NCBI RefSeq assembly: GCF_022695985.1
Contig: NZ_JAAPBF010000009.1
Span: forward strand, 1 to 64,000
Length of the DNA stretch: 64,000 nt
Direction: 5' to 3'
From: Streptomyces sp. NP-1717
Lineage (GTDB): Bacteria > Actinomycetota > Actinomycetes > Streptomycetales > Streptomycetaceae
The notes beneath the pieces were generated by a model. The model had not been told where the DNA came from, searched no databases, and was given only the letters and a program-made list of their open reading frames with translations. Shown piece by piece: positions 51,002-60,115 of the stretch. Both the position numbers and the translations under genes were made by a program. Positions within the stretch are counted from its first letter, which is position 1, and every line of letters starts with the position of its first letter.

Positions 51002-51013
51002 TTGTCAGGACAA
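51002..51013. promoter_or_regulatory. Putative GntR operator 1
   Basis: TTGTCAGGACAA is a perfect palindrome (TTGTC-AG-GACAA) in the intergenic region between the GntR and dehydrogenase genes. It recurs 81 bp away. Confidence 0.6.
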
Positions 51014-51082
51014 GTGACGTCGGCGGTCGGCGGTCGATGCCGTCCGGGCAGAGATCATCGCAAAGATCATCAACAGGTCTAA

Positions 51083-51094
51083 ATGTCAGGACAA
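51083..51094. promoter_or_regulatory. Putative GntR operator 2
   Basis: ATGTCAGGACAA, one mismatch from operator 1, is 42 bp upstream of the ATG at 51136, where a repressor would block transcription of the dehydrogenase gene. Confidence 0.6.
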
Positions 51095-51135
51095 ACGCTT
51101 GACATGACGACGACGCGAAGGCCACCTTGGGGGCC

Positions 51136-52140
51136 ATGCGCATCGGACTCATCGGCACGGGCCGTATCGGCACCTTCCACGCCGCGGCCCTGAGCCGCCA
51201 CCGTGAGGTCGGCTCCCTCGTCGTCGCCGACACGGACGCGGCCCGCGCCGCACATGTCGCCGACCGTACGGGCTCGACGGCGGCCCCCTCGGTGGACGAG
51301 GTCTTCTCCTGGGGCGTGGACGCCGTCGTCATCGCCTCGGCCACCTCCGCCCACGCCGATCTGATCAGCCGCGCCGCACGGGCGGGGCTGCCCGCCTTCT
51401 GCGAGAAGCCGATCGCGCTGGACCTCAAGGGCACGCTCAACGCCCTCAAAGAGGTCGACTCCGCCGGCACGGTGCTGCAACTGGGATTCATGCGCCGCTT
51501 CGACGCCGGTTACGGCGCGGCCCGCGATCTCGTACGGTCCGGGGCGCTGGGCCGGCTGCACACCGTCCGGGCCGTCACCTCCGACCCGGCTCCGCCGGCC
51601 GCGGAGTATCTCCCGCTCTCCGGCGGGCTCTACCGGGACTGTCTGGTCCACGACTTCGACATCATGCGCTGGGTCACCGGGCGCGAGGTGGTGGAGGTGT
51701 ACGCGACCGGTTCGGACGCCGGGCCCCCGATGTTCCGCGCGGCCGGCGACATCGACACCGCCGCCGCCGTCCTCACGCTGGACGACGGGACGCTCGCCAC
51801 CGCCACGGCGACTCGCTGCAACGGCGCGGGGTACGACGTACGGATGGAACTGGCGGGCGAACTCGACCAGTTCGCGGTCGGCCTCGACGACCGTACGCCG
51901 ATCACCTCGACCGAGCCGAAGGGCCCGCCGCGCTGCGACAACCCGTGGCCGGGCTTCCTGGAGCGGTTCGCCCCGGCGTACGAGGCGGAGCTGGACGCCT
52001 TCATCCGGGTCGTGGGCGGCGAGCTGGAGAATCCGTGCGACGGCCATGAGGCGCTGCACGCGCTGCGGATCGCGGAGGCGTGCGAGCTGTCCCGGCTGGA
52101 GCACCGGCCCGTACGGCTGGACGAGATCCCGGGCGTCTGA
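51136..52140 (+). CDS. Gfo/Idh/MocA dehydrogenase, inositol 2-dehydrogenase-like
   Basis: A 334-residue NAD-dependent oxidoreductase with the Rossmann start RIGLIGTGRIGTFHAAAL, the catalytic Lys in FCEKPIALD, and HDFDIMRWVTG, all as in IolG-type myo-inositol dehydrogenases. It would oxidise the ring sugar or inositol imported by the adjacent transporter. It is divergent from the GntR gene and opposite to the transporter operon. The ATG at 51136 starts at the fold; the upstream ATG adds three residues. Confidence 0.88.
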   Translation: MRIGLIGTGRIGTFHAAALSRHREVGSLVVADTDAARAAHVADRTGSTAAPSVDEVFSWGVDAVVIASATSAHADLISRAARAGLPAFCEKPIALDLKGTLNALKEVDSAGTVLQLGFMRRFDAGYGAARDLVRSGALGRLHTVRAVTSDPAPPAAEYLPLSGGLYRDCLVHDFDIMRWVTGREVVEVYATGSDAGPPMFRAAGDIDTAAAVLTLDDGTLATATATRCNGAGYDVRMELAGELDQFAVGLDDRTPITSTEPKGPPRCDNPWPGFLERFAPAYEAELDAFIRVVGGELENPCDGHEALHALRIAEACELSRLEHRPVRLDEIPGV

Positions 52141-52174
52141 ACGGGCCCGCCCGGCGATGCGGGGGCTGCCCCCC

Positions 52175-52597
52175 TCAGGCGGGCTTCGGCACCGGCAGCA
52201 CCGTGCCCTGCGCCACCGCGCACAGGGTCTCGGTCCCGTCGTCCGCCACCGTGAACAGATCGCAGCGCACCGTCGCCTGCCGCCGGCCCGCGTGGACGAC
52301 GGACGCGCGGGCGACCAGCGTGCGGCCGGTGCCGGGACGCATGTACTGGATGGAGAAACCGGCCGTCAGTACGGCGGGACCGAGCACCGAGCCGGCCGCG
52401 AACGTGATGCCGTTGTCCGCCGCGTACGCCAGCACTCCCCCGTGCAGATAGCCGTTCTGCTGCTGGAGGTCCTCCCGGATGTCCAGCTCCAGCTCGGCCT
52501 CCCCGTCACCGAAGACCATGACCCGGGTGCCGAGCAGGCTGCTGAAGGGCTGGCCGGCCAGCACCTTCCGGGCCAGGACGATGTCGAACTCCTGCAT
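52175..52597 (-). CDS. PaaI-type hotdog-fold thioesterase
   Basis: A 140-residue hotdog protein: LQQQNGYLHGGVLAYAADNGITFAAGS with the conserved Gly-Gly-HGG-like helix, then MRPGTGRTLVARASVVHAGRR. It hydrolyses acyl- or aryl-CoA thioesters. It follows the P450 gene by 43 bases on the same strand and may be co-transcribed with it. The substrate is unknown. Confidence 0.82.
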   Translation of the reverse strand: MQEFDIVLARKVLAGQPFSSLLGTRVMVFGDGEAELELDIREDLQQQNGYLHGGVLAYAADNGITFAAGSVLGPAVLTAGFSIQYMRPGTGRTLVARASVVHAGRRQATVRCDLFTVADDGTETLCAVAQGTVLPVPKPA

Positions 52598-52640
52598 GGT
52601 CGGACTCCTCCGGAACGTACCCGCGTGGCACTCTCCATCC

Positions 52641-53852
52641 CTACCACCGCACCGGCAGGCCCCGCACCCCGCGGATCAGCATTCCGGGCAGCCAGTCGAG
52701 CGGTCCCGTGTCCGGGTCGAGGGTCAGGCCGGGACAGCGTTCGAGGAGGGTACGGACCGCGATCCTCGCCTCCAGGCGCGCGAGCGGCGCGCCGAGGCAG
52801 TGGTGGATGCCGTGCCCGAAGGCGAGATGTCCGTGGTTGCGGCCCTTGGCGCCGGTCGCCGTGGCCGTCGGCGTACGCCGGATGTCGAAGCGGTCCGGCT
52901 CCGCGTAGCGACCGGGGTCCCGGCCCGCCGCGCCGAGACCGATCAGCACCGCCTCGCACGCGGGGACGACCGTGCCGCCGACGGTCACGGGCTCGCGGGT
53001 GAAGCGGACGGTGCTGGTCAGGACCGGGCCCTCGTAGCGCAGCATCTCCTCGATGGCGCCGTCGAGCAGCCCGAAGTCGTCGCGCAGGGCGGCCAGTTGC
53101 TCGGGGTGGGAGAGCAGGGCCCGCATACCGTTGGTGATGAGGTTGACCGTCGTCTCATGACCGGCGATCAGCAAGAGATAGGCCATCGCGCGCAGTTCGG
53201 GGGCGGAGAGCCGGTCGCCGTCCTCGGCGCGGGTGCGCAGCAGCGCGGAGAGCAGATCGCCGGAGGGACCGGCACAGCGTTTGTCCTCGATCAACTCGTC
53301 GAAGTAGGCGCCGAGTTCGTGGACGGCCGTGTACTCACCGCCGGGGTCGGCGGGCGCGACGATCTCCGTCGACCAGGCGCGGAAGACCGCGCGGTCGGCG
53401 GCGGGCACCCCGAGCAGCTCGCAGATGACGGTGATGGGCAGCGGATACGACAGCGACTCGACCAGGTCGCCGTGGCCGGCGGGGAGCATGGTGTCGATCA
53501 GCTCGTCCGTGACGTGCTGGATCCGCTCCCGGAGTCCGGCCACCCGGTGGGCGGTGAACTCGCGGGCGACGAGCTTGCGCAGCCGGGTGTGGTCCGGTGG
53601 GTCGACGAGCAGCAGATTCGGTCCGATGACCCGTTCGTCGAGCATGCTGCCGCCCACCGTGGCGGGTGACTTGGAGAGCCGGGGATCGGCCAGCGCGGCG
53701 CGCGCCTCCCGGTGTCCGACGATCAGCCAGAGCCGTTCGCCGTGCGGCGTGCGCACCTGGTGAACCGGGCCCGACTCGCGCAGTCTCGCGAAGTACGGGT
53801 ACGGATCGGCGGTAAAATCGGGCCCGTACGCGCCCAGATCGACGACGGTCAT
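52641..53852 (-). CDS. Cytochrome P450
   Basis: A 403-residue soluble class I P450. The heme loop FGHGIHHCLGAPLAR contains the axial Cys, the oxygen-activating helix is LLIAGHETTVNL, the ExxR pair is in EEMLRYE, and RFDIRR follows. It resembles CYP105/CYP107-type biosynthetic or detoxifying enzymes of streptomycetes. No ferredoxin gene is adjacent, so electrons come from elsewhere. It is 9 kb beyond the last SARP-type site and is not counted in the cluster. Confidence 0.92.
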   Translation of the reverse strand: MTVVDLGAYGPDFTADPYPYFARLRESGPVHQVRTPHGERLWLIVGHREARAALADPRLSKSPATVGGSMLDERVIGPNLLLVDPPDHTRLRKLVAREFTAHRVAGLRERIQHVTDELIDTMLPAGHGDLVESLSYPLPITVICELLGVPAADRAVFRAWSTEIVAPADPGGEYTAVHELGAYFDELIEDKRCAGPSGDLLSALLRTRAEDGDRLSAPELRAMAYLLLIAGHETTVNLITNGMRALLSHPEQLAALRDDFGLLDGAIEEMLRYEGPVLTSTVRFTREPVTVGGTVVPACEAVLIGLGAAGRDPGRYAEPDRFDIRRTPTATATGAKGRNHGHLAFGHGIHHCLGAPLARLEARIAVRTLLERCPGLTLDPDTGPLDWLPGMLIRGVRGLPVRW

Positions 53853-53909
53853 CGCGTCAGATTACGTCGCTCCGGCGTACGCCGCCGAACAGGGCGGCCG
53901 GGCCCGCCC

Positions 53910-54584
53910 TCAGTCGCCGTCCGTCACCAGATCCGCGTCGTGCACCAACAGGGCGATCTGCACACGGTTGTTGAGGTCGAGTTTGGCCAGGATGCGGGAG
54001 ACGTGCGCCTTGACCGTGGGGACGCTCATGAACAGTTCCGCCGCGATCTCCGCGTTGGAGCTGCCGCGTCCCACACCGAGCGCCACCTCCCGTTCGCGCT
54101 CCGCGAGGCGGGCCAGCCGGTCGGTCGCCGTGTCCTTGCGCACGCCGGTCGGCGCCCCCGCGACATGGTACATCAACTGGCGGGTGACGGCCGGGGAGAG
54201 CACGGGTTCGCCCGCCGCCACCTGCCGTACCGCCGCGACGATCTCGGCCGGCGGCGTGTCCTTGAGAACGAAACCGGCGGCGCCCGCGCGCATCGCCCGC
54301 AGCACCTGCTCGTCGGCGTGGAACGTGGTCAGGACGAGGACTTCGGGCGCGTCGGCGCGGGCCCGCAGCAGTTCGGTGGCGGTGAGACCGTCCATCACGG
54401 GCATCCGGATGTCCATGAGCACGACGTCGGGGGTGCGTGCGCGGACGAGCGCGTCGACCTCGGAGCCGTCGGAGGCCTCCCCCACGATCTCGACGTCGTC
54501 CGCGCCGCCCAGCATGAAGGTCAGTCCGGCGCGCACGAGCGGGTCGTCGTCGACGATGAGCAGCCGGATGATCGTGGAGGTCAT
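53910..54584 (-). CDS. NarL/LuxR-family response regulator
   Basis: A 224-residue regulator with a receiver domain (phospho-Asp in PDVVLMDIRMPVMDG, Lys in VLKDTPPAE) and a C-terminal LuxR helix-turn-helix (LAEREREVALGVGRGSSNAEIAAELFMSVPTVKAHVSRILAKL-type, given here in part). Its ATG overlaps the stop of the kinase gene (ATGA), so the pair forms one two-component system. The first codon taken is 54584; an in-frame start nine bases upstream adds three residues. Confidence 0.92.
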   Translation of the reverse strand: MTSTIIRLLIVDDDPLVRAGLTFMLGGADDVEIVGEASDGSEVDALVRARTPDVVLMDIRMPVMDGLTATELLRARADAPEVLVLTTFHADEQVLRAMRAGAAGFVLKDTPPAEIVAAVRQVAAGEPVLSPAVTRQLMYHVAGAPTGVRKDTATDRLARLAEREREVALGVGRGSSNAEIAAELFMSVPTVKAHVSRILAKLDLNNRVQIALLVHDADLVTDGD

Positions 54585-55807
54585 GGGGACCACGGTAGCC
54601 AGGCCCGGACGGCGAATCCGCCGTCGCCGGTGGGACCGTGCTCGAACCGGCCACCGGCCAGGGTCGCTCGTTCGGTCAGTCCGATCAGCCCCTGGCCGGA
54701 GCCGGGCACGTTCGGGACCGGGCCGGTGGGCGCCTCGTTGCGTACCTCGACGGTGAGACCGTCCCCCGGGCCGCCGCTCACCAGGACCGTCGTGCCGGTG
54801 CCGGGCGCGTGCTTGCGGGCATTGGTCAGCCCCTCCTGCGCGATGCGGTAGGCGGTACGGCCGGTGGTGGGCGGTACGGCGGCCGGGTCCTCGACACCGC
54901 TGTCGAGGGTGACCTCCATCCCGGCGTCGCGGGACTCGGCGACCAGGGCGTCCAGGGTGACGAGCGTGGGCTGCGGGCGCTCGCCCTCGTCGCCGGGCGC
55001 GCGCAGCACGCCGATGATCATGCGCAGGTCCTGGAGCGCCTCGTGCGCGCTGTCGCGGATCACACCGGCCGCCCGGCCCACCTCGGCGGGCGGCGCGTCG
55101 GGTCTGAACTCCAGCGCGCCCGCGTGGACGCTGAGCAGCGTCAGCCGGTGGGCCAGTACGTCGTGCATCTCGCGCGCGATGGCCTCACGGGCCAGGCGCT
55201 GGGCCTGTTCGGCCCGCAGCGCCGCCTCGGTCTCCGCCCGTACGGCGCGCTCGCGCAGCGCCACGACGAGCTGCCGGCGTGCCCGTACGAGCATGCCCGC
55301 GGCGATGAAGAGCAGGACGATCAGCGCTCCGAGGATGATCGCCGTCAGATGCGACAGGGTCGGGTCGGGGCGCACGTACGCCTGGCCGACCATGCCCGCC
55401 ATGCCCACGGCCCCGGCGACGGCCACGGGCTTGAACGGCCGGTGCACGGCCAGGCTGAAGAGCGCCACCAACGCGGCGCCGCCCGCCAGCGGCGACACGA
55501 CCTGCACGGCGCCGAGTACGAGGGCCAGCGCCAGCGGCCGGCGCCGCCGCGCCCAGAGGGTGCAGCACGCCGCCAGGCCGATCAGCATGTCGGCCATGAG
55601 GAGACCTTCGCTGTTGCCGGCCTGGTCGGCGGCGTCCAGCGCGACCATGCCGATGAAGGCGGCGAAGAGGAAGGCGAGCAGGTCCACGACCCAGTCGCGC
55701 ACGGTCCGCCGCGGGCGCCGCCGCCCGCCCCCTTTTCCGGCGGGCCCGGGGTCGTCGGGTGCCGCCATCGCCGACGGCAGCAGCCAGGGGTATTCCGTAC
55801 GGGTCAT
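54581..55807 (-). CDS. Two-component sensor histidine kinase (HisKA_3 type)
   Basis: A 408-residue membrane kinase. Residues about 35-165 hold six or so membrane segments (VVDLLAFLFAAFIGMVALDAA and further hydrophobic stretches), followed by the HisKA_3 dimerisation helix with the phospho-His in REMHDVLAHRLTLLSVHAGAL and a C-terminal ATPase domain (GLTNARKHAPGTG, GSGQGLIGLTERATL). The signal is unknown. The ATG at 55807 is preferred over an in-frame TTG at 55816; a TAGATT box just upstream may give a leaderless message. Confidence 0.9.
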   Translation of the reverse strand: MTRTEYPWLLPSAMAAPDDPGPAGKGGGRRRPRRTVRDWVVDLLAFLFAAFIGMVALDAADQAGNSEGLLMADMLIGLAACCTLWARRRRPLALALVLGAVQVVSPLAGGAALVALFSLAVHRPFKPVAVAGAVGMAGMVGQAYVRPDPTLSHLTAIILGALIVLLFIAAGMLVRARRQLVVALRERAVRAETEAALRAEQAQRLAREAIAREMHDVLAHRLTLLSVHAGALEFRPDAPPAEVGRAAGVIRDSAHEALQDLRMIIGVLRAPGDEGERPQPTLVTLDALVAESRDAGMEVTLDSGVEDPAAVPPTTGRTAYRIAQEGLTNARKHAPGTGTTVLVSGGPGDGLTVEVRNEAPTGPVPNVPGSGQGLIGLTERATLAGGRFEHGPTGDGGFAVRAWLPWSP

Positions 55808-56424
55808 ACGAACCAATCTATGCAGGTGACGGACGGGATGCGGGCTGCTGTCCGACGAGGGCTACCAAAGTCACGGCGTCATCGACCTAGGTCACTGCCG
55901 GGCAGGGGTCCGTCCTCAATCGCCGGACGGGCTGGTGTTCTGTCCTCAAGCGCCGGACGGGCTGGTGGCGTCCACGCGCGCCCGGCGGTGTCCTCAAGCG
56001 CCGGACGGCTAGAAGTGCCCGCCCGGACGGACTGAGTACGCCCGGCGCGCCCGGCAGGGTCCTCAAACGCCGGACGGCTAAAGGCGCCCACCCGGACCGG
56101 CTGAATGCGCCCGCCGCGCCAGGCGGCGTCCTCAAACGCCGGACGGCTAAAGGCGCCCACCCGGACCGGCTGAATGCATCCGCCGCGCCAGGCGGAGTCC
56201 TCAAACGCCGGACGGCTAGAAGTGCCCGCCCGGGGGGCGTTTGGAGCCCGTCCGGCGATTGAGGACGAGCGCGGAACACGAGCCGCGCAACCCGCCAACG
56301 CTCCCCGGTCAGTCGTCGTCCGATTCCCGCCGGTGGCTCGCACGCCCGGCCGGTTTGATCGAAGACATCCGCACCCCATTCATCGCCCGCCGTCGCGCGG
56401 GCTATCGACCGAAGGACGCACCAC
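55808..56424. other. 617-bp intergenic region dominated by repeats
   Basis: Apart from the repeat array at 55913-56266, the stretch has no supported gene. It separates the kinase from the divergent SDR gene, whose promoter must lie near 56270-56420, where no clear -35/-10 pair is seen. Confidence 0.5.
55913..56266. repeat. Array of Streptomyces CGCCGGACGG-type repeats with a 69-bp tandem period
   Basis: The core TCCTCAANCGCCGGACGG occurs at 55913, 55943, 55991, 56060, 56129 and 56198, and in inverted form at 56246-56266. The four copies from 55991 are spaced exactly 69 bp, and the stretches between the later ones (CGCCCACCCGGACCGG, GAATGC, CCGCGCCAGGCGG) are also repeated. The single word is a common dispersed intergenic repeat in streptomycetes; tandem amplification is less usual. 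The outer inverted copies could form a long hairpin. Confidence 0.8.
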
Positions 56425-57180
56425 ATGTCTGTAACGAGTTCCGCTCCGGCCGGCCGCACCGCGCTGGTCACCGGTGGCAGCCGGGGCATCGGGGCCGCGA
56501 TCGCCCTGCGGCTCGCACAGGAGGGCGCCGATGTCGCGATCACCTACGTGGCGAACGAGGACGCCGCCCTGGAGGTCGTGCGCAAGATCGAGGCGACCGG
56601 CCGGCGCGGCCTCGCGCTGCGCGCGGACTCGGCGGACCCCGCCGAGGCGGCGGGCGTCGTGGAGCGGACCGTGGCCGGTCTCGGCGGGCGGCTCGACATC
56701 CTCGTGAACAACGCCGGAATCCGTCTGCTCGGCCCGCTGGACTCCTTCCCGGTGGCCGATGTCGGCCAACTACTGGCCGTGAACGTCCAGGGCGTCTTCC
56801 TCACCACCCAGGCCGCCGCCACGAAGCTGGCACGCGGTGGCCGGATCGTCACCATCGGCAGCTGCATGGCCCATCGCGTGCCCGGTCCCGGCGGGACCCT
56901 CTACGCGACGAGCAAGGCGGCCCTCATCGGGCTGACCAAGGCGCTGGCCCGGGAGCTGGGCGCGCGGGGAATCACCGCGAACATCGTCCACCCGGGGCCG
57001 GTCGACACCGACATGAACCCGGCCGACGGCCCGTACGCGGCCGGTCAGAGCGCGATGACGGCGCTCGGCCGGTTCGGGGCCGCCGACGAGGTGGCGTCGA
57101 TGGTGGCGTTCCTGTCGAGTGACGAGGCCGCGTACGTGACGGGCGCCGAGTTCTCGGTGGACGGCGGGCACGCGGCGTAG
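56425..57180 (+). CDS. Short-chain dehydrogenase/reductase
   Basis: A 251-residue classical SDR: NAD(P)-binding GGSRGIGAAIALRL, NNAG in VNNAGIR, catalytic Ser in IGSCMA and Tyr-Lys in LYATSKAAL. It reduces or oxidises a small carbonyl or alcohol. The substrate is not evident from context. It converges with the allantoicase gene with only 13 bp between the stops. Confidence 0.88.
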   Translation: MSVTSSAPAGRTALVTGGSRGIGAAIALRLAQEGADVAITYVANEDAALEVVRKIEATGRRGLALRADSADPAEAAGVVERTVAGLGGRLDILVNNAGIRLLGPLDSFPVADVGQLLAVNVQGVFLTTQAAATKLARGGRIVTIGSCMAHRVPGPGGTLYATSKAALIGLTKALARELGARGITANIVHPGPVDTDMNPADGPYAAGQSAMTALGRFGAADEVASMVAFLSSDEAAYVTGAEFSVDGGHAA

Positions 57181-57193
57181 CGCGCGCCCGGCG

Positions 57194-58369
57194 TCAGCCG
57201 CCCAACTCCCGGTGGCGCAAAGCCAGTCGGGACGCTCCCTCGCCGGTGAGCGAGCCGAAGAGGCGCAGTCGGGAGATACCGCCGTCGGGGAAGATGTCGA
57301 TCCGCACCTGACGGGCGGTCACCGGGCCGTCGAGCACGAAGCGGTGGTTGGTGTCGGGCTGGAGGCGGGTGCGGGGCACGACCTCGGTCCAGCCCGCCTC
57401 CTCCGAGCCCGTTCCGGGCTCCCCGTCGCGTACCGAGAGCGCCGCCCAGCCCGCCGAGTTGCCCTTCAGATAAGCCGTGTCGATCTCGACGGCGCGGATC
57501 TCGGCCTGCTCGGCGAGCTCGTAGCGGATCCAGTCGTTGCCCTTGTCGCGGCGGCGGCGGGTCTCCCAGCCGTCGTCCATCTGCCGCGAGCGGCCCGGCT
57601 GGATGGTGTTGGTGGCGGGTGAGTAGAAGCGGTCGGACGCGTCCTCGACCCGGCCGCCGTTCTCCAGGGCGAGGAGGTCGAACGTGCCGAGCGCGGCGAG
57701 CCATCCGGGGTCGGGGGCGACGTCGCCGTACACCCTCAGTCGCGCGATTCCGCCGTCGGGATGCTGGTTGACCCGCAGATGGGTGAAGCGGCTCCCGGCG
57801 CCGACGGTGAACCCGTTGGCCGCGTGACCGCCAACAGCCGTGCGGGGAACGAGAGTTGTCCACACGACATCGTCGGCGAGCAGGTCGTCCGGGGACGGGG
57901 AGCCGGGTACGGACGTCGCCTCGACAGAGACCGCCTGCGGGTAGTTGCCCCGGAAGTGGGCGGTGTCGACCACGATCCCGCGTACGACGCCGGGGGCACC
58001 GAGCCGTACGAGGGCCCAGTCGTGGTCGTCGTCGGTGGGGTGCGGCACGGCGGCGGACGCGCCGCGCCTGCGGCGGGTCTCCCAGCCGTCCATGATCTTG
58101 CCCTTGTGCCCGAAGCGTTCCGGGTCGAACTCGGCGGGGCCCGGCTTCAGCAGGTTCTCGCGCTCGGCGAAGAACTCGTCGTTGGCGGCGACGACGCCGG
58201 CGCCGAGCCTGCGGTCGGCGAGGTCGACGAGGTGGGTGAAGGGCAGTTCGGCGGACCGGTAGTCGCGGTACGGGTCGCCGCCCGCGTACGGGCTCGCGTC
58301 ACCGGTGAAGGAGGGTACGGCGGGTTCCGCGGAGGAAGCGGCGGGGGCGGACAAGGGGGGCGTGGCCAC
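57194..58369 (-). CDS. alc: Allantoicase
   Basis: Hydrolyses allantoate to ureidoglycolate and urea in purine breakdown. The 391-residue protein is built of two similar jelly-roll repeats, each with the DGWETRRRR motif and a VVDTAHFRGNYP / EIDTAYLKGNSA motif, ending ISRLRLFGSLT. It starts at GTG 58369, two bases after the allantoinase stop, with AAAGGA nine bases upstream, so both genes are co-transcribed and probably co-regulated by the nearby IclR protein. Confidence 0.93.
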   Translation of the reverse strand: MATPPLSAPAASSAEPAVPSFTGDASPYAGGDPYRDYRSAELPFTHLVDLADRRLGAGVVAANDEFFAERENLLKPGPAEFDPERFGHKGKIMDGWETRRRRGASAAVPHPTDDDHDWALVRLGAPGVVRGIVVDTAHFRGNYPQAVSVEATSVPGSPSPDDLLADDVVWTTLVPRTAVGGHAANGFTVGAGSRFTHLRVNQHPDGGIARLRVYGDVAPDPGWLAALGTFDLLALENGGRVEDASDRFYSPATNTIQPGRSRQMDDGWETRRRRDKGNDWIRYELAEQAEIRAVEIDTAYLKGNSAGWAALSVRDGEPGTGSEEAGWTEVVPRTRLQPDTNHRFVLDGPVTARQVRIDIFPDGGISRLRLFGSLTGEGASRLALRHRELGG

Positions 58370-58371
58370 GG

Positions 58372-59763
58372 TCAGTTGTTCCTTTCGAGCAGTCGGCCGG
58401 AGGGCTCGGCGATGGCTCCGTCGGCGACGATGCGCCGGCCGCGCAGCCAGGTGGATCTGACGACGCCGTACAGCGTCCTTCCCGCGTACGCGGTGACGCG
58501 GTTGCGGTGCTGGAGCGCGGCGGGGTCGACGGTGAACGAGTCGTCGGGCGCGAGGACCGCGAAGTCGGCGTCACGGCCGGCCTCGATGGCGCCCTTCCTG
58601 TCCAGCCCGGCCAGCGCGGCGGGGGCGGTCGACATCCAGCGCGCCACGTCGTCCAGTGAGTGACCGCGCCGGCGGGCCTCGGTCCAGATGGCCGGCAGGC
58701 CGAGCTGGAGGGAGGAGATTCCGCCCCACGCGGTCGCGAAGTCCGAGGTCTTGAGGTCGGTGGTGGAGGGCGAGTGGTCGGAGACGACGCAGTCGATCGT
58801 CCCGTCGGCCAGCCCTCGCCAGAGCGCGTCCTGGTTCGCCGCCTCACGGATGGGCGGACAGCACTTGAACTCGGTGGCGCCGTCGGGGACCTCCTCCGCG
58901 GTGAGGGTGAGGAAGTGGGGGCAGGACTCGACGGTCAGCCGTACGCCCTCCCGCTTGGCCGCGGCGATCAGCGGCAGCGCGTCGGCGGAGGACAGATGCA
59001 GCACGTGGACGCGGGCGTCCAGTCGGCGGGCCGCCGCGATCAGACCCTCGATCGCGGCGTTCTCGGCGTCGCGCGGGCGGGAGGCGAGGAAGTCCGCGTA
59101 CCTGGCTCCGGCACGCTGCGGTGCGGCGGCCAGTTCGCGCGGATCCTCGGCGTGCACGATGAGCAGTCCGCCGAAGCCGGCGATCTCGGCGAGCGACCGG
59201 TCGAGCTGCGCGGCGTCGAGTTCGGGGAACTCGTCGACGCCGGACGGCGACAGGAACGCCTTGAAGCCGAACACCCCCGCTCCGTGGAGGGACTTGAGGT
59301 CCTCCACGTTGTCGGGGAGCGCGCCGCCCCAGAAGCCGACGTCGATGTGCGCCTTGCGGCTCGCGACCTCCCGCTTGATCCGCAGATGGGCCGTCGTGGT
59401 CGTCGGCGGCAGGGAGTTGAGGGGCATGTCGATCAGCGTGGTGATTCCGCCGGACGCCGCCGCGCGCGTCGCGGTCCAGAAGCCCTCCCACTCGGCGCGT
59501 CCGGGGTCGTTCACATGCACATGGGTGTCGACGAGGCCGGGGAGGACGACGTCGTCGCCGACGTCCACCAGCCGGGCACCGGGCGGCGGTGGGGAGCCGT
59601 AGGCGCGTCCGTCGGGCAGCTCGTACGGGAGCACCGCCGCGATCGTGCCGTCCGCGACGGCGACCGACGCGGGCCGGGTGCCCTCGGGGGTGACGACGCG
59701 CGTCGAGCGCAGCACCAGGTCCACGGTGCGGTCCGTGCCCGGGTACGGGTCGAGGTCGGTCAC
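58372..59763 (-). CDS. allB: Allantoinase
   Basis: Opens the hydantoin ring of allantoin to allantoate. It is a 463-residue amidohydrolase with metal-binding [11 protein letters not shown], the carboxylated Lys in [24 protein letters not shown] and the catalytic Asp in VVSDHSPS. It starts at GTG 59763. The palindrome at 59801-59817 lies 38 bases upstream and is the likely IclR-protein operator. It is the first gene of the allB-alc operon. Confidence 0.95.
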   Translation of the reverse strand: MTDLDPYPGTDRTVDLVLRSTRVVTPEGTRPASVAVADGTIAAVLPYELPDGRAYGSPPPPGARLVDVGDDVVLPGLVDTHVHVNDPGRAEWEGFWTATRAAASGGITTLIDMPLNSLPPTTTTAHLRIKREVASRKAHIDVGFWGGALPDNVEDLKSLHGAGVFGFKAFLSPSGVDEFPELDAAQLDRSLAEIAGFGGLLIVHAEDPRELAAAPQRAGARYADFLASRPRDAENAAIEGLIAAARRLDARVHVLHLSSADALPLIAAAKREGVRLTVESCPHFLTLTAEEVPDGATEFKCCPPIREAANQDALWRGLADGTIDCVVSDHSPSTTDLKTSDFATAWGGISSLQLGLPAIWTEARRRGHSLDDVARWMSTAPAALAGLDRKGAIEAGRDADFAVLAPDDSFTVDPAALQHRNRVTAYAGRTLYGVVRSTWLRGRRIVADGAIAEPSGRLLERNN

Positions 59764-60115
59764 CGGCAGCCCTCACTTCCGTCGTCGTGTCGCACGAAAA
59801 TTCAACGAACTGTTGAAGGAGTCTTCATGCCGGACCGGTGTCCGTCAAGGCCCGCCCGCCCCGGAACGGGCGCCCTGCACTACACTCAGGTACTTCCACA
59901 CTACGAAAATCGACTTTCACCAGACAGAATCCGACCCACCCGCCCACCGTATGTTCCGATCACGGCGGGTGACCGGCGACACCCGGACAGAAACCCCCTG
60001 ACCGGCGAAAACGTGGCAGGGAACTGCCGCCTCGTCCGCCGGGCACCCCACGGACCGCCCGGTAAACTGCTGACTCGCCCACCTCTCGTCCCTACGCCCC
60101 GAAAGGACCGTTGTT
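59764..60115. other. 352-bp divergent regulatory region
   Basis: Lies between allB and the divergent IclR-type regulator. It contains the palindrome at 59801-59817 and a less GC-rich stretch near 59890-59920. No gene is supported. Confidence 0.5.
59801..59817. promoter_or_regulatory. Putative AllR operator at allB
   Basis: TTCAAC-GAACT-GTTGAA is a perfect palindrome with a 5-base spacer. A near copy with the same spacing lies upstream of the malate synthase gene, which suggests shared control. Confidence 0.65.

Noticed and set aside
52175-53852. P450 and thioesterase as further tailoring genes of the cluster
   Set aside because: They are 9 kb past the last SARP-type site, separated by a sugar-uptake operon, and have no repeat site of their own.
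55887-56543. A 218-codon minus-strand frame with repeated LAVRRLRTPPGA
   Set aside because: The protein repeat is simply the translation of the 69-bp DNA repeat, whose period is a multiple of three. No ribosome-binding site or homology supports it.
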